A stretch of 14,008 nt of DNA from DATDVD01 sp035290065 (GTDB lineage: Bacteria > Pseudomonadota > Gammaproteobacteria > Coxiellales > Coxiellaceae). The stretch is from positions 1-14,008 of the forward strand of contig DATDVD010000130.1 in the NCBI GenBank assembly GCA_035290065.1, written 5' to 3'. Of this stretch, positions 1 to 7,165 are shown in pieces. The position numbers and the translations under genes are program-made. Numbering within the stretch: position 1 is the stretch's first letter; every line of letters begins with the position of its first letter. The notes below the pieces were generated by a model. It was not told the origin of the DNA, searched no databases, and saw nothing but the letters and a program-made list of their open reading frames with translations.

Positions 1-1
1 T

Positions 2-883
2 TTCTACCGCCAGATGCCGGAATTAATCCAAAATGGTCACATTTTTATTGCGCAGCCTCCGCTGTATAAAGTAAAAAAAGGGAAGCAAGAACAATATCTT
101 AAAGATGACGAAGCCCTGGAAACCTATTTGTTGCAGGTGGCATTAGAAGACGCGAAATTATTCCCGGGGCACAATGCCCCTTCTATTTCCAGCCTAGCGT
201 TGGAATTACTGGGGAAAAGCTATTACACCATGCACCGTAGTCTTCAACGCCTCAATCATCGCTATCCTAAAGCAGTGGTAGAGGCGTTGTTGAAAAGCGA
301 AGTCTGTTTAATGCTCGAAGACCTTCGCCATGAAGTTAAAGTAACCACCTGGGCTAGCCAATTTGAAGCTCTTCTTAAAACTTCCTGCAAAGAACAGGGG
401 GTTAGCTACCAAGTAAAAACCAAATTAAACCCTGAAAACCAATTAATAATCCCGATTATTACATTATTCACGCACGGAATAGGCAAAGTCTACGCCTTAA
501 GTGAAACCTTTTTTGCCTCAAATGACTACAATCAACTTGTTGATTACAAAACAAAAACGGATGGATTATTAACCTCGGATTCTAGTATAGAAAGGGACGA
601 TAAATCCCACCCTATTTCCACGTTTGCCCAAGCTATGGAATGGTTATTAGTCGAAGCAAAACGGGGATTAAGCATTCAACGTTATAAAGGCTTAGGGGAA
701 ATGAATCCCGATCAATTATGGGAAACTACCATGGATCCGGAAACACGGCGTTTATTAAAAGTTACCATCGAAGATGCCATCCACGCCGACCAGATTTTCA
801 CTACATTAATGGGCGACCAAGTAGAACCTCGTCGCGCCTTCATTGAACAAAACGCCCTTGAAGCTGAAAATATTGATATTTAA
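2..883 (+). CDS. gyrB: DNA gyrase subunit B, C-terminal part (5' end outside window)
   Basis: This is the C-terminal part (about 293 residues) of the ATPase subunit of DNA gyrase, which with GyrA introduces negative supercoils. The frame is open from the left edge (bases 2-13 encode FYRQ before the first internal Met at 14), so the gene is cut by the window and the Met at 14 is not its start. Diagnostic stretches are the Toprim end '[17 protein letters not shown]', the tail motif '[20 protein letters not shown]' and the terminus '[20 protein letters not shown]', which is almost that of E. coli GyrB. The segment between Toprim and tail contains the roughly 170-residue insertion typical of Gram-negative GyrB; ParE lacks it, which excludes ParE. 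gyrB normally follows dnaA-dnaN-recF near the origin. Here its right neighbour is convergent rsmD. Confidence 0.96.
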   Translation, partial: FYRQMPELIQNGHIFIAQPPLYKVKKGKQEQYLKDDEALETYLLQVALEDAKLFPGHNAPSISSLALELLGKSYYTMHRSLQRLNHRYPKAVVEALLKSEVCLMLEDLRHEVKVTTWASQFEALLKTSCKEQGVSYQVKTKLNPENQLIIPIITLFTHGIGKVYALSETFFASNDYNQLVDYKTKTDGLLTSDSSIERDDKSHPISTFAQAMEWLLVEAKRGLSIQRYKGLGEMNPDQLWETTMDPETRRLLKVTIEDAIHADQIFTTLMGDQVEPRRAFIEQNALEAENIDI

Positions 884-902
884 TGGCGATTACTCTTTCC
901 CC

Positions 903-979
903 GTAGGGGCAGACCGTGGTCTGCCCGAACCTTGCACTTGATTTAAACCCCGCAAGGGCAGAGCACGCTCTGCCCCTAC
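903..979. repeat. MITE-like inverted-repeat element, copy 1
   Basis: A 77-bp unit bounded by 24-bp inverted arms at 903-926 and 956-979. The left arm is GTAG followed by GGGCAGACCGTGGTCTGCCC, which is itself a palindrome. The right arm is the reverse complement except for two changes that keep its internal palindrome (core AGCACGCT in place of ACCACGGT). The interior of about 29 bp shows no coding potential. It lies in the convergent gyrB/rsmD gap, next to copy 2. Confidence 0.9.
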
Positions 980-1022
980 GATTTTCAAGCCAAGTAAATA
1001 ATCGAGAAATATATTCTTCCCC

Positions 1023-1102
1023 GTAGGGGCAGACCGTGGTCTGCCCGAATTCCATGATAAACTTTGTGCTGCGTTCCCGGGCAGAGCACGCTCTGCCCCT
1101 AC
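1023..1102. repeat. MITE-like inverted-repeat element, copy 2
   Basis: An 80-bp unit with arms at 1023-1046 and 1079-1102. It has the same left/right asymmetry as copy 1: ACCGTGGT core on the left and AGCACGCT core on the right. The interior (ATGATAAACTTTGTGCTGCG) is nearly the same as that of copy 4 at 9240, so the copies share descent beyond the arms. The 5' flank (TTCTTCCCC) resembles that of copy 1, suggesting tandem duplication or insertion into a similar site. Confidence 0.9.
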
Positions 1103-1135
1103 GGTAAGATCATAAAAATAATCTCGGTTAATATT

Positions 1136-1696
1136 TTATAGGAGGCGGAAAAGGCTATAGGTTAGTGTTTGCGTCGATTTTGTCTTTATAATCTCTAAAA
1201 ATTCATGAAAAGCGTCGATCTTGGTTTCATTAGGATATTCTGCGTAAAGAACTCCTTCTTTACACAATAGGTTTTCAGTCCGTATCCACTGAATAGCCTC
1301 TTGCAACAGCCGGCTATGGTAGGGGGGATCCAGAAAAACTATATCAAAAGGAGCCCGTGATGGAAGGGATAAAAGGGGAAATTGCCCCTGAATAGCCACT
1401 ATATCCAACGTTCCTAGGCGCTCGGCGTTTTTATTAATCGCATTTATTATTTCGCGGGATTGATCCACTGCCACCACTTTAGCGGCTCCCCGAGAAAGCG
1501 CTTCGAAGCTTAGGGCACCACTACCCGCAAATAAATCTAAGCAAACTGCCCCCTCAATATAAGACATCAACCAATTAAAGAGTGTCTCCCGTACTCGATC
1601 ATGGGTGGGGCGTACGCCTTCTAGCACCGGAAAGGTAATTTTCCGGCTCCGCCACTTCCCCCCAATCACTCGAACTTCGCTCATTCTCATTTTCAT
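1136..1696 (-). CDS. rsmD: 16S rRNA (guanine(966)-N2)-methyltransferase
   Basis: RsmD methylates N2 of G966 in helix 31 of 16S rRNA during 30S assembly, using S-adenosylmethionine. The product is 186 aa, close to the family length. In order it shows the N-terminal RVIGGKWRSRKI segment, the 'RPTHDRVRETLFNWL' helix, SAM-binding motif I LDLFAGSGAL (about 53-62) and the catalytic DPPY motif (about 123-126) of N6/N2-amino methylases. Three Met codons (residues 1, 3 and 5; start positions 1696, 1690 and 1684) are all possible starts. None has a strong Shine-Dalgarno, so the first is kept provisionally. It is divergent from ftsY with 76 bp between starts; rsmD next to ftsY is a common gammaproteobacterial arrangement. 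Confidence 0.93.
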   Translation of the reverse strand: MKMRMSEVRVIGGKWRSRKITFPVLEGVRPTHDRVRETLFNWLMSYIEGAVCLDLFAGSGALSFEALSRGAAKVVAVDQSREIINAINKNAERLGTLDIVAIQGQFPLLSLPSRAPFDIVFLDPPYHSRLLQEAIQWIRTENLLCKEGVLYAEYPNETKIDAFHEFLEIIKTKSTQTLTYSLFRLL

Positions 1697-1772
1697 GCTC
1701 GTACGCTACCGAGGGATCTTGTGCTTGTAAAGGATCGTGGCCTTCATGGCCTTCAAATGTTAGGATTTCCCC

Positions 1773-2744
1773 ATGTTTAATTTTCTAAAGCCCAAACCAA
1801 CCAACACCCCGGTTGAACCGAGTGTCGTTATCTCTCCCCAAAGCTGGCGAGAAAAATTAAAAGCCGGTTTACAACGCACTCGAGCTCAGTTCACCCATCA
1901 ATTAGCCACCCTTATTCTCGGAAAAAAACAAATTGATGAGGGCATTTTCGAAACGCTCGAAAATACGTTAATTATGGCCGACGTCGGGGTAAAAACCACT
2001 CACCTTATTCTGGAACATCTTACTCAACTAGTAAAACGTAAAGAATTAAACGATCCAGAAGCACTAATAGGCGCTCTAAAAACGCAATTAATTTCTCTTT
2101 TATCTCCTTATTGCCAACCATTAGTTCTTAATAGCTCACCCTTTGTTATCTTAATGGTGGGGGTCAATGGCGCAGGCAAAACCACGAGTATTGCTAAAAT
2201 AGCGCATTATTTTCAGGAAAAAAATAATTCGGTTATGTTGGCGGCGGGCGATACTTTTCGTGCCGCTGCTGTAGAACAATTACAAGTATGGGGGGAGCGC
2301 AATAGCGTACCTGTCATTGCACAACACACGGGCTCGGATAGCGCATCGGTAATTTTTGACGCCTTGCAATCTGCAACCGCTAAAAAAACCGATCTATTAA
2401 TCGCTGATACAGCAGGACGTTTACATACCCAACATAATTTAATGGAAGAGTTGAAAAAAATTAAGCGCGTTCTAAAAAAACAAAATGAAGCGGCGCCACA
2501 CGAAGTCATGCTGGTGTTGGATGCAAGCCAAGGACAAAATGTTTTAAATCAAGCAAAACAATTTCACGAAGCCATCGGTATTACGGGAATTACATTGACT
2601 AAATTAGATGGCACAGCAAAAGGCGGCATTGTATTTGCTATTGCGGATCAATTGCAATTGCCCATTCGTTTTATTGGCGTAGGCGAAACCATCGATGATT
2701 TAAAACCTTTCAGCGCGGAAGACTACGTAGATGCTTTGTTTTAA
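1773..2744 (+). CDS. ftsY: Signal recognition particle receptor FtsY
   Basis: FtsY is the SRP-receptor GTPase. It docks ribosome-SRP complexes at the inner membrane and hands nascent membrane proteins to SecYEG or YidC. The protein is 323 aa, with an alpha-helical N domain (about 25-115) followed by the G domain: G1 GVNGAGKTT (130-138), the 'AAGDTFRAAAVEQL' insertion-box region (157-170), G3 DTAGR (212-216), G4 TKLDG (276-280) and closing GVGE (302-305). The long acidic A domain of E. coli FtsY is absent, so this is the short, membrane-amphipathic form. An AGGA (1762-1765) lies 7 nt before the ATG. ftsE starts 14 bp after the stop, so ftsYEX is probably one transcript. Confidence 0.96.
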   Translation: MFNFLKPKPTNTPVEPSVVISPQSWREKLKAGLQRTRAQFTHQLATLILGKKQIDEGIFETLENTLIMADVGVKTTHLILEHLTQLVKRKELNDPEALIGALKTQLISLLSPYCQPLVLNSSPFVILMVGVNGAGKTTSIAKIAHYFQEKNNSVMLAAGDTFRAAAVEQLQVWGERNSVPVIAQHTGSDSASVIFDALQSATAKKTDLLIADTAGRLHTQHNLMEELKKIKRVLKKQNEAAPHEVMLVLDASQGQNVLNQAKQFHEAIGITGITLTKLDGTAKGGIVFAIADQLQLPIRFIGVGETIDDLKPFSAEDYVDALF

Positions 2745-2758
2745 AAAGGACTGGCACT

Positions 2759-3451
2759 GTGATTCAATTTAATCATGTCACCAAAAGTTATGAAAATGGC
2801 CAAGTAGCGGTTAACAACATCAATCTCACGCTGGAAAGTGGAGAAATGGCCTATCTCAAAGGCCATTCGGGGGCAGGTAAAACAACCCTATTAAAATTGA
2901 TTATGATGATTGAGACGGTTTCTCGCGGCCAAATTATCCTCAATAATGAAAACATTTCACGGGCCCGAGGCGAGCGAATTGCTTATATTCGGCGACAAAT
3001 TGGCATGATCTTCCAAAATCCGCCTTTATTGTTTAATCGTACCGTTTTTGAAAACGTTGCTTTACCATTGATTGTGGCGGGCTATAGACCCAAAGAAATT
3101 AAACGGCGAGTCAACGCCGCCTTAGATAAAGTGAGTTTATTGCATAAACAAAACTCTTCACCCAGAACCTTATCCACGGGCGAACAACAGCGCGTAGGAA
3201 TTGCCCGTGCCGTCGTAACAAAACCCTCCATTCTATTAGCCGATGAACCTACCGGCAATTTAGACCCTGAGTTGTCGGCTGAAATATTAAAATTATTTGA
3301 GGCCTTTAATAAAGTAGGTGTGACCGTATTAATCGCCACCCATGATTTTTCATTGATTCAAAATACTTTCCATCGGGTAATTACCTTAGAGGGCGGTCAA
3401 ATTATTAAGGACAGTCACCATGAATTCAAATGTGCAAACACCGTATCATAA
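2759..3451 (+). CDS. ftsE: Cell division ATP-binding protein FtsE
   Basis: FtsE is the cytoplasmic ATPase of the FtsEX complex, which works at the septum to activate periplasmic amidase activators and help divisome assembly. The 230-aa ABC protein has Walker A GHSGAGKTT (35-43), the Q-loop at Q86, signature LSTGEQQR (138-145), Walker B ILLADEP (158-164) and the switch histidine H195. The start is GTG, supported by AAAAGGA (2744-2750) 8 nt upstream. It overlaps ftsX by 32 bp, which suggests translational coupling and matched production of the two subunits. FtsE usually ends close to residue 220, so the few extra C-terminal residues are within the normal range. Confidence 0.95.
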   Translation: MIQFNHVTKSYENGQVAVNNINLTLESGEMAYLKGHSGAGKTTLLKLIMMIETVSRGQIILNNENISRARGERIAYIRRQIGMIFQNPPLLFNRTVFENVALPLIVAGYRPKEIKRRVNAALDKVSLLHKQNSSPRTLSTGEQQRVGIARAVVTKPSILLADEPTGNLDPELSAEILKLFEAFNKVGVTVLIATHDFSLIQNTFHRVITLEGGQIIKDSHHEFKCANTVS

Positions 3452-4391
3452 AAATGCTCAGACTAATAAATATTCTTCCCTCACGCAATTTAGCATGGAT
3501 CATGTACGTGCCTTTTTATTTGCATTAGGAGAAATTGTAAAAAAACCCTTTGCCAATATGTTAACTCTTTCGGTGATTGGAACCGTAATGTCATTACCGT
3601 TTGGCTTTTATTTGTTATTAAGTAACTTTCAATTGATCAGCCAACATTGGCATGGGCGCCCAGAAATTTCTTTGTATTTAAAAAGCTCGGCGCCACAAAT
3701 CGCGATTGATCAATTGATAGAATCCTTAAAAACCCAACCCGCTATTAAAAGCGCACGGTATATTTCTCCCGAAGAAGGATTGCAATCATTTGAACAATTT
3801 ACACAAATGAAGCATATTTTATCGCATTTATCTCATAATCCGTTACCCGGTGTTATTTCCGTAGAACCTCAACAACAACTTTCTCCTCAAGCTTTAAATG
3901 CATTGGCGGAACAATTAAAGCCCTTGGGAATTGTAGACAATGTACAGGTGGATTCGGTGTGGGTAAAACGATTGTATTATTTGGTTCAAATCGGCGAGCG
4001 GATATTTTATACGCTCACTTTTATTTTTAGCATTGGTGTCGTATTGATTGTAGGAAATACCATCCGTCTTATTATGCAAAAACACGCTCAAGAAATTCTC
4101 GTGATGCGATTAGTGGGGGCTACCAAGGCTTTTATTCGTCGGCCTTTTTTATATCGAGGGTTTTTTTATGGGTTATTGGGCGGTATTCTAGCGTGGCTGC
4201 TGGTGAGCATTCTCTTGCTTTGGCTTTCTAATCCCCTGCAACAATTGGCACAAAGTTATGGCAGCACACTCTTGCTCAAAGGGCTTAATTGGGAAACGGG
4301 GCTGGGTATTCTGGGTATTTCCAGTGTGCTGGGTTTAATGGGGTCTTGGGTGGCACTCCGTCAGCATCTCAAAGCCCCTGAATCGGTTTAA
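3420..4391 (+). CDS. ftsX: Cell division protein FtsX, ABC permease-like subunit
   Basis: FtsX is the membrane partner of FtsE. The 323-aa protein has a cytoplasmic N-terminus, TM1 (about 48-68), a periplasmic loop (about 70-190) that in E. coli recruits the amidase activator EnvC, then TM2 (195-215), TM3 (247-269) and TM4 (293-313). The 'LVMRLVGATKAFIRRPFLYRG' region after TM2 is the typical FtsX signature. It starts inside the ftsE 3' end, with AAGGA (3407-3411) 8 nt before the ATG. Only 42 bp separate its stop from rpoH, and that gap is almost entirely the CIRCE-like inverted repeat, so heat-shock control is placed at the ftsX/rpoH boundary. Confidence 0.95.
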   Translation: MNSNVQTPYHKNAQTNKYSSLTQFSMDHVRAFLFALGEIVKKPFANMLTLSVIGTVMSLPFGFYLLLSNFQLISQHWHGRPEISLYLKSSAPQIAIDQLIESLKTQPAIKSARYISPEEGLQSFEQFTQMKHILSHLSHNPLPGVISVEPQQQLSPQALNALAEQLKPLGIVDNVQVDSVWVKRLYYLVQIGERIFYTLTFIFSIGVVLIVGNTIRLIMQKHAQEILVMRLVGATKAFIRRPFLYRGFFYGLLGGILAWLLVSILLLWLSNPLQQLAQSYGSTLLLKGLNWETGLGILGISSVLGLMGSWVALRQHLKAPESV

Positions 4392-4392
4392 A

Positions 4393-4427
4393 AATTCTAG
4401 CACTCCCAATAAGAGAGTGCTAGAATT
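4393..4427. promoter_or_regulatory. CIRCE-like operator (HrcA site) upstream of rpoH
   Basis: A perfect inverted repeat: AATTCTAGCACTC (4393-4405), the 9-nt spacer CCAATAAGA (4406-4414), GAGTGCTAGAATT (4415-4427). The CIRCE consensus bound by the HrcA repressor is TTAGCACTC-N9-GAGTGCTAA. Each 9-nt arm here matches 8 of 9, and the two differences pair with each other (C/G), so symmetry is kept. Spacer length matches exactly. The repeat ends six bases before the rpoH ATG at 4434, so it would also form a strong hairpin over the ribosome-loading region of the mRNA. No T-run follows, so it is not an intrinsic terminator. Assignment to HrcA rests on consensus; the hrcA gene is not in the window. 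Confidence 0.85.
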
Positions 4428-4433
4428 GCTCCC

Positions 4434-5288
4434 ATGACTCACGAATTACAGCGTTATTCTGCCGCTCTATCGACGGGTTCACTAGGATCTTATATTCATT
4501 GGACCAATCAAATTCCTATTCTCACCGAACAGGAAGAGCAAAATTTGGCTCTAAAATTACTTGAATTCAACGACTTAGAAGCAGCCCGCCGCCTGGTAAT
4601 GGCCCACCTTCGTTTTGTGGTGAAATTGGCCCGGGGGTATTTAGGCTATGGTTTGCCGTTGGCCGATCTTATTCAAGAAGGCAACATCGGTTTGATGAAA
4701 GCTGTCAAACGGTTTGATCCTAAAAAGGGTGTGCGACTAGTGTCCTTCGCAGTTCACTGGATTCGAGCAGAAATCCACGAATTTGTCATTCGTAACTGGC
4801 GTATTGTAAAAGTGGCCACTACCAAGGCTCAACGAAAATTATTTTTTAACCTCCGGAAAATGTCTGAAAAAATGGGGTGGCTAAGCAAAGCAGAGGTGGA
4901 AGCCGTTGCCGAAGAGCTCAAAGTAAAACCCGAAGAAGTTCGCCATATGGAATCGCGACTTAGTGCACCGGACGAGTCTTTTGATGCACCGCAGGACATG
5001 CCAGAAGACGAATTATTTATGGCGCCTTCTCAATACCTAGAGGACCAACGCCCCAATCCTGAGCACCAATTAACCGCCTCCAATTGGATGGAGTCGCAAG
5101 AAATTCGACTGCAAGTTGCGTTGGAAACCTTGGACGAAAGAAGCCAGCATATTCTACGCACCCGCTGGTTAGATACCCACAAATTGACCTTGCAAGATTT
5201 AGCTGCCAAATACCATATTTCTGCCGAACGTGTTCGCCAACTCGAACAACAAGCCATGAAAAAATTGCGTGAGCAATTAGCCGAATAA
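4434..5288 (+). CDS. rpoH: RNA polymerase sigma-32 (heat-shock) factor
   Basis: Directs RNA polymerase to heat-shock promoters (chaperones, proteases). The 284-aa product matches the RpoH family throughout. Region 2 'AHLRFVVKLARGYLGYGLP' (57-75) is followed by 'DLIQEGNIGLMKAVKRFDP' (78-96). Next come 'SFAVHWIRAEIHEFVIRNWR' (104-123) and the RpoH box QRKLFFNLR (133-141), diagnostic for sigma-32 and absent from RpoD/RpoS. The C-terminal region 4 helix-turn-helix ends in AERVRQLEQQAMKKLREQL. The ATG at 4434 gives the usual N-terminus, but no Shine-Dalgarno lies at normal distance; the nearest purine run (AAGAGAG, 4411-4417) is inside the CIRCE-like hairpin. Control is therefore likely at this boundary, by HrcA on DNA, by RNA structure, or both. 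Confidence 0.96.
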   Translation: MTHELQRYSAALSTGSLGSYIHWTNQIPILTEQEEQNLALKLLEFNDLEAARRLVMAHLRFVVKLARGYLGYGLPLADLIQEGNIGLMKAVKRFDPKKGVRLVSFAVHWIRAEIHEFVIRNWRIVKVATTKAQRKLFFNLRKMSEKMGWLSKAEVEAVAEELKVKPEEVRHMESRLSAPDESFDAPQDMPEDELFMAPSQYLEDQRPNPEHQLTASNWMESQEIRLQVALETLDERSQHILRTRWLDTHKLTLQDLAAKYHISAERVRQLEQQAMKKLREQLAE

Positions 5289-5334
5289 TGATACAGTAGG
5301 CGCCTCTTATTACGTCTGTCCAAAGGGGATTTTC

Positions 5335-6093
5335 ATGAAATTCGAACACATTATTTCCGTGGGTGTTTTATCAGCGGCTTTGGCTTTTAGTGCTAACGCC
5401 GATGCCAATAGTTTTTCTGCCACACAAACAGCCGATATTCAAAAAATCGTTCACGACTATATCGTGAATAATCCCACCGTCTTAGTAGAAGCTTCTCAAA
5501 AATTGCGCGAACAAATGCAAGCCAAAGAACAAAAAGCCGCTTTATCGGCCATTGAATCTAATAAACAATCCTTGTTCAATGACAGCGCTTCTCCTATTGC
5601 CGGAAACGCTCAAGGATCGATAGTGATTGTAGAATTTTTTGATTATCAATGCGGTCATTGCAAAGAAATGGGACCTGTGATTGATCAGTTCGTACAAAAT
5701 AATCGTCAAATAAAAGTTATTTTTAAAGAATTACCTATTTTTGGCGGAGATTCTGAATTTGCTGCTCGAGCGTCTTTAGCGGCTTATAAAATAGATCCAC
5801 AAAAATTCGTCGCCTTCCACAATGCGCTAATGAAAGCCAACAATCCATTAAAAAATGAGGATGTTATGAAAATAGCAAAATCGTTAGGATACGACAGTGG
5901 CTCGTTGAAAAAAGCGATGAGCTCCGCCGATGTAATGGATCAGTTGAAAAAGAATTTTGCACTGGCTCAGCAATTAGAATTAGCCGGCACTCCTGCTTTT
6001 GTGATTGCCAATGGCAGCTTAACAAAATTCCAATTTGTGCCGGGTGCTGCACCTGCCGCACAATTGCAAGACCTGATCCAAAAAGTCAGTTAA
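5335..6093 (+). CDS. Com1-like periplasmic/outer-membrane DsbA-family thioredoxin-fold protein
   Basis: A 252-aa secreted thiol-disulfide protein of the DsbA/DsbC-like thioredoxin superfamily. It has an N-terminal signal peptide (lysine at residue 2, hydrophobic core about 6-19, probable cleavage near SANA-DA, residues 20-24) and a helical N-terminal extension (31-75). The thioredoxin fold carries active-site CGHC (106-109) in the 'VEFFDYQCGHCKEMGP' context and a cis-Pro loop at GTP (218-220). Length, domain order and position behind rpoH match Coxiella Com1, an immunodominant surface protein; that identification is from memory. The Shine-Dalgarno AAAGGGGA (5322-5329) is strong and correctly spaced, suggesting high expression. 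Likely roles are disulfide formation or isomerisation in envelope proteins. Which of the two is not decidable from sequence. Confidence 0.87.
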   Translation: MKFEHIISVGVLSAALAFSANADANSFSATQTADIQKIVHDYIVNNPTVLVEASQKLREQMQAKEQKAALSAIESNKQSLFNDSASPIAGNAQGSIVIVEFFDYQCGHCKEMGPVIDQFVQNNRQIKVIFKELPIFGGDSEFAARASLAAYKIDPQKFVAFHNALMKANNPLKNEDVMKIAKSLGYDSGSLKKAMSSADVMDQLKKNFALAQQLELAGTPAFVIANGSLTKFQFVPGAAPAAQLQDLIQKVS

Positions 6094-6107
6094 ATTTCAT
6101 CCCCATT

Positions 6108-6186
6108 GTAGGGGCAGACCGTGGTCTGCCCTTTCTTTCATTTAAATTATCCGCTAGATTTCGGGCAGACCACGGTCTGCCCCTAC
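6108..6186. repeat. MITE-like inverted-repeat element, copy 3
   Basis: A 79-bp unit with perfectly complementary 24-bp arms at 6108-6131 and 6163-6186, both with the ACCGTGGT core. The interior (about 31 bp, AT-rich) differs from copies 2 and 4. The flanks ATT and ATT could be a 3-bp target duplication, but that is too short to be convincing. It fills most of the gap between the com1-like gene and glyQ. Confidence 0.9.
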
Positions 6187-6230
6187 ATTTTAAATTTTCT
6201 GTCAAACACCTCCCATTTTTATACAGCTAT

Positions 6231-6259
6231 TTCCCAGTAGCACTTCAATGCGCTATGAT
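6231..6259 (+). promoter_or_regulatory. Possible sigma-70 promoter of glyQS
   Basis: TTCCCA (6231-6236) and TATGAT (6254-6259) are separated by 17 bp. They match the -35 and -10 consensus at 4/6 and 5/6. Transcription would start about 7 nt downstream, at or next to the ATG at 6266, so the glyQ mRNA could be leaderless. The -10 lies inside the small palindrome GCGCTATGATAGCGC. This is inferred from base pattern only. Confidence 0.4.
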
Positions 6260-7165
6260 AGCGCCATGAATTTTCAAGACATGATTTTAACGCTCCAACA
6301 ATTTTGGGCGAGACAAGGGTGTGTCATTCTCCAGCCTTATGATATGGAAATAGGGGCCGGTACGTTCCATCCAGCCACTTTTTTAAAAGCCATTGGGCCC
6401 GAGCCTTCTTATAGCGCGTACGTTCAGCCCTCGCGTCGTCCTACCGACGGACGCTATGGGGAAAATCCCAATCGAACACAACATTATTATCAATTTCAAG
6501 TCGTGTTAAAACCTGCGCCAGACAATATCCAAGAACTTTATCTTGATTCCCTAAAAGCCTTAGGGATTGATCCCTTGAAAAATGACATTCGTTTTGTGGA
6601 GGATAATTGGGAGTCCCCTACCTTAGGCGCTTGGGGATTGGGATGGGAAGTATGGCAAAATGGCATGGAAGTCACGCAATTCACTTATTTCCAGCAAGTG
6701 GGTGGATTGGAGTGTCGCCCCATTACGGGTGAAATTACCTACGGCTTAGAACGATTAGCACTTTTCTTACAAAACAAAGATTCTTGCTTTGATTTAATTT
6801 GGACCCACACACCCGCCGGTCCTGTGACGTACGGCGATATTTTTAAACAAAATGAAGTGGAAATGTCGCAATTCAATTTTGAAGAAGCCAATACCACCTT
6901 TTTATTTAAACAATTCGATGCTTATGAACAAGAAGCCGAGCGATTAATTGAAAAAAACTTGCCTCTTCCCGCCTATGAAATGGTATTAAAATCTTCTCAT
7001 ACGTTTAATTTATTAGATGCGCGTCATGCGATTTCAGTAACCGAACGGCAAGCTTATATTTTACGTATTCGAAAACTGGCCTTTGCCGTGGCCCAAGCGT
7101 ATTTTAATTCGCGAGAAAAATTAGGATTCCCCTTAGTAAAAGAGAAAAGTAATGAACGCGCATGA
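6248..7165 (+). CDS. glyQ: Glycyl-tRNA synthetase alpha subunit
   Basis: The class II catalytic alpha subunit of the heterotetrameric bacterial glycyl-tRNA synthetase (alpha2 beta2), which charges tRNA-Gly. The sequence follows E. coli GlyQ closely: [19 protein letters not shown], the motif-2 region '[19 protein letters not shown]', '[20 protein letters not shown]', '[20 protein letters not shown]' and '[20 protein letters not shown]'. From the ATG at 6248 it is 305 aa. The ATG at 6266 gives 299 aa and an N-terminus ([14 protein letters not shown]) closer to the family. Neither start has a Shine-Dalgarno. If the promoter at 6231-6259 is real, only the 6266 start is on the mRNA. It overlaps glyS by 14 bp. 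Confidence 0.95.
   Translation: MRYDSAMNFQDMILTLQQFWARQGCVILQPYDMEIGAGTFHPATFLKAIGPEPSYSAYVQPSRRPTDGRYGENPNRTQHYYQFQVVLKPAPDNIQELYLDSLKALGIDPLKNDIRFVEDNWESPTLGAWGLGWEVWQNGMEVTQFTYFQQVGGLECRPITGEITYGLERLALFLQNKDSCFDLIWTHTPAGPVTYGDIFKQNEVEMSQFNFEEANTTFLFKQFDAYEQEAERLIEKNLPLPAYEMVLKSSHTFNLLDARHAISVTERQAYILRIRKLAFAVAQAYFNSREKLGFPLVKEKSNERA

Noticed and set aside
840..1055. Open frame on the minus strand (71 codons)
   Set aside because: It is made of translated inverted-repeat arms (FGQTTVCPYGE repeated) and has no family resemblance.
903..1102. Spaced repeats resembling a small CRISPR array
   Set aside because: Arms alternate in inverted orientation, spacers are partly homologous between copies, and copies are dispersed over 8 kb; no cas genes.
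1751..1776. Sigma-32-like promoter CTTCAAA-N11-CCCCATGT before ftsY
   Set aside because: The -10 overlaps the ftsY start codon, so transcription would begin inside the gene. Likely a chance match.
4393..4427. Inverted repeat read as an intrinsic terminator of ftsX
   Set aside because: No T-run follows on either strand, and the sequence and spacer match CIRCE instead.
5017..5349. Open frames on the minus strand opposite the end of rpoH
   Set aside because: They are antisense to well-conserved rpoH coding sequence and show no protein-family features.
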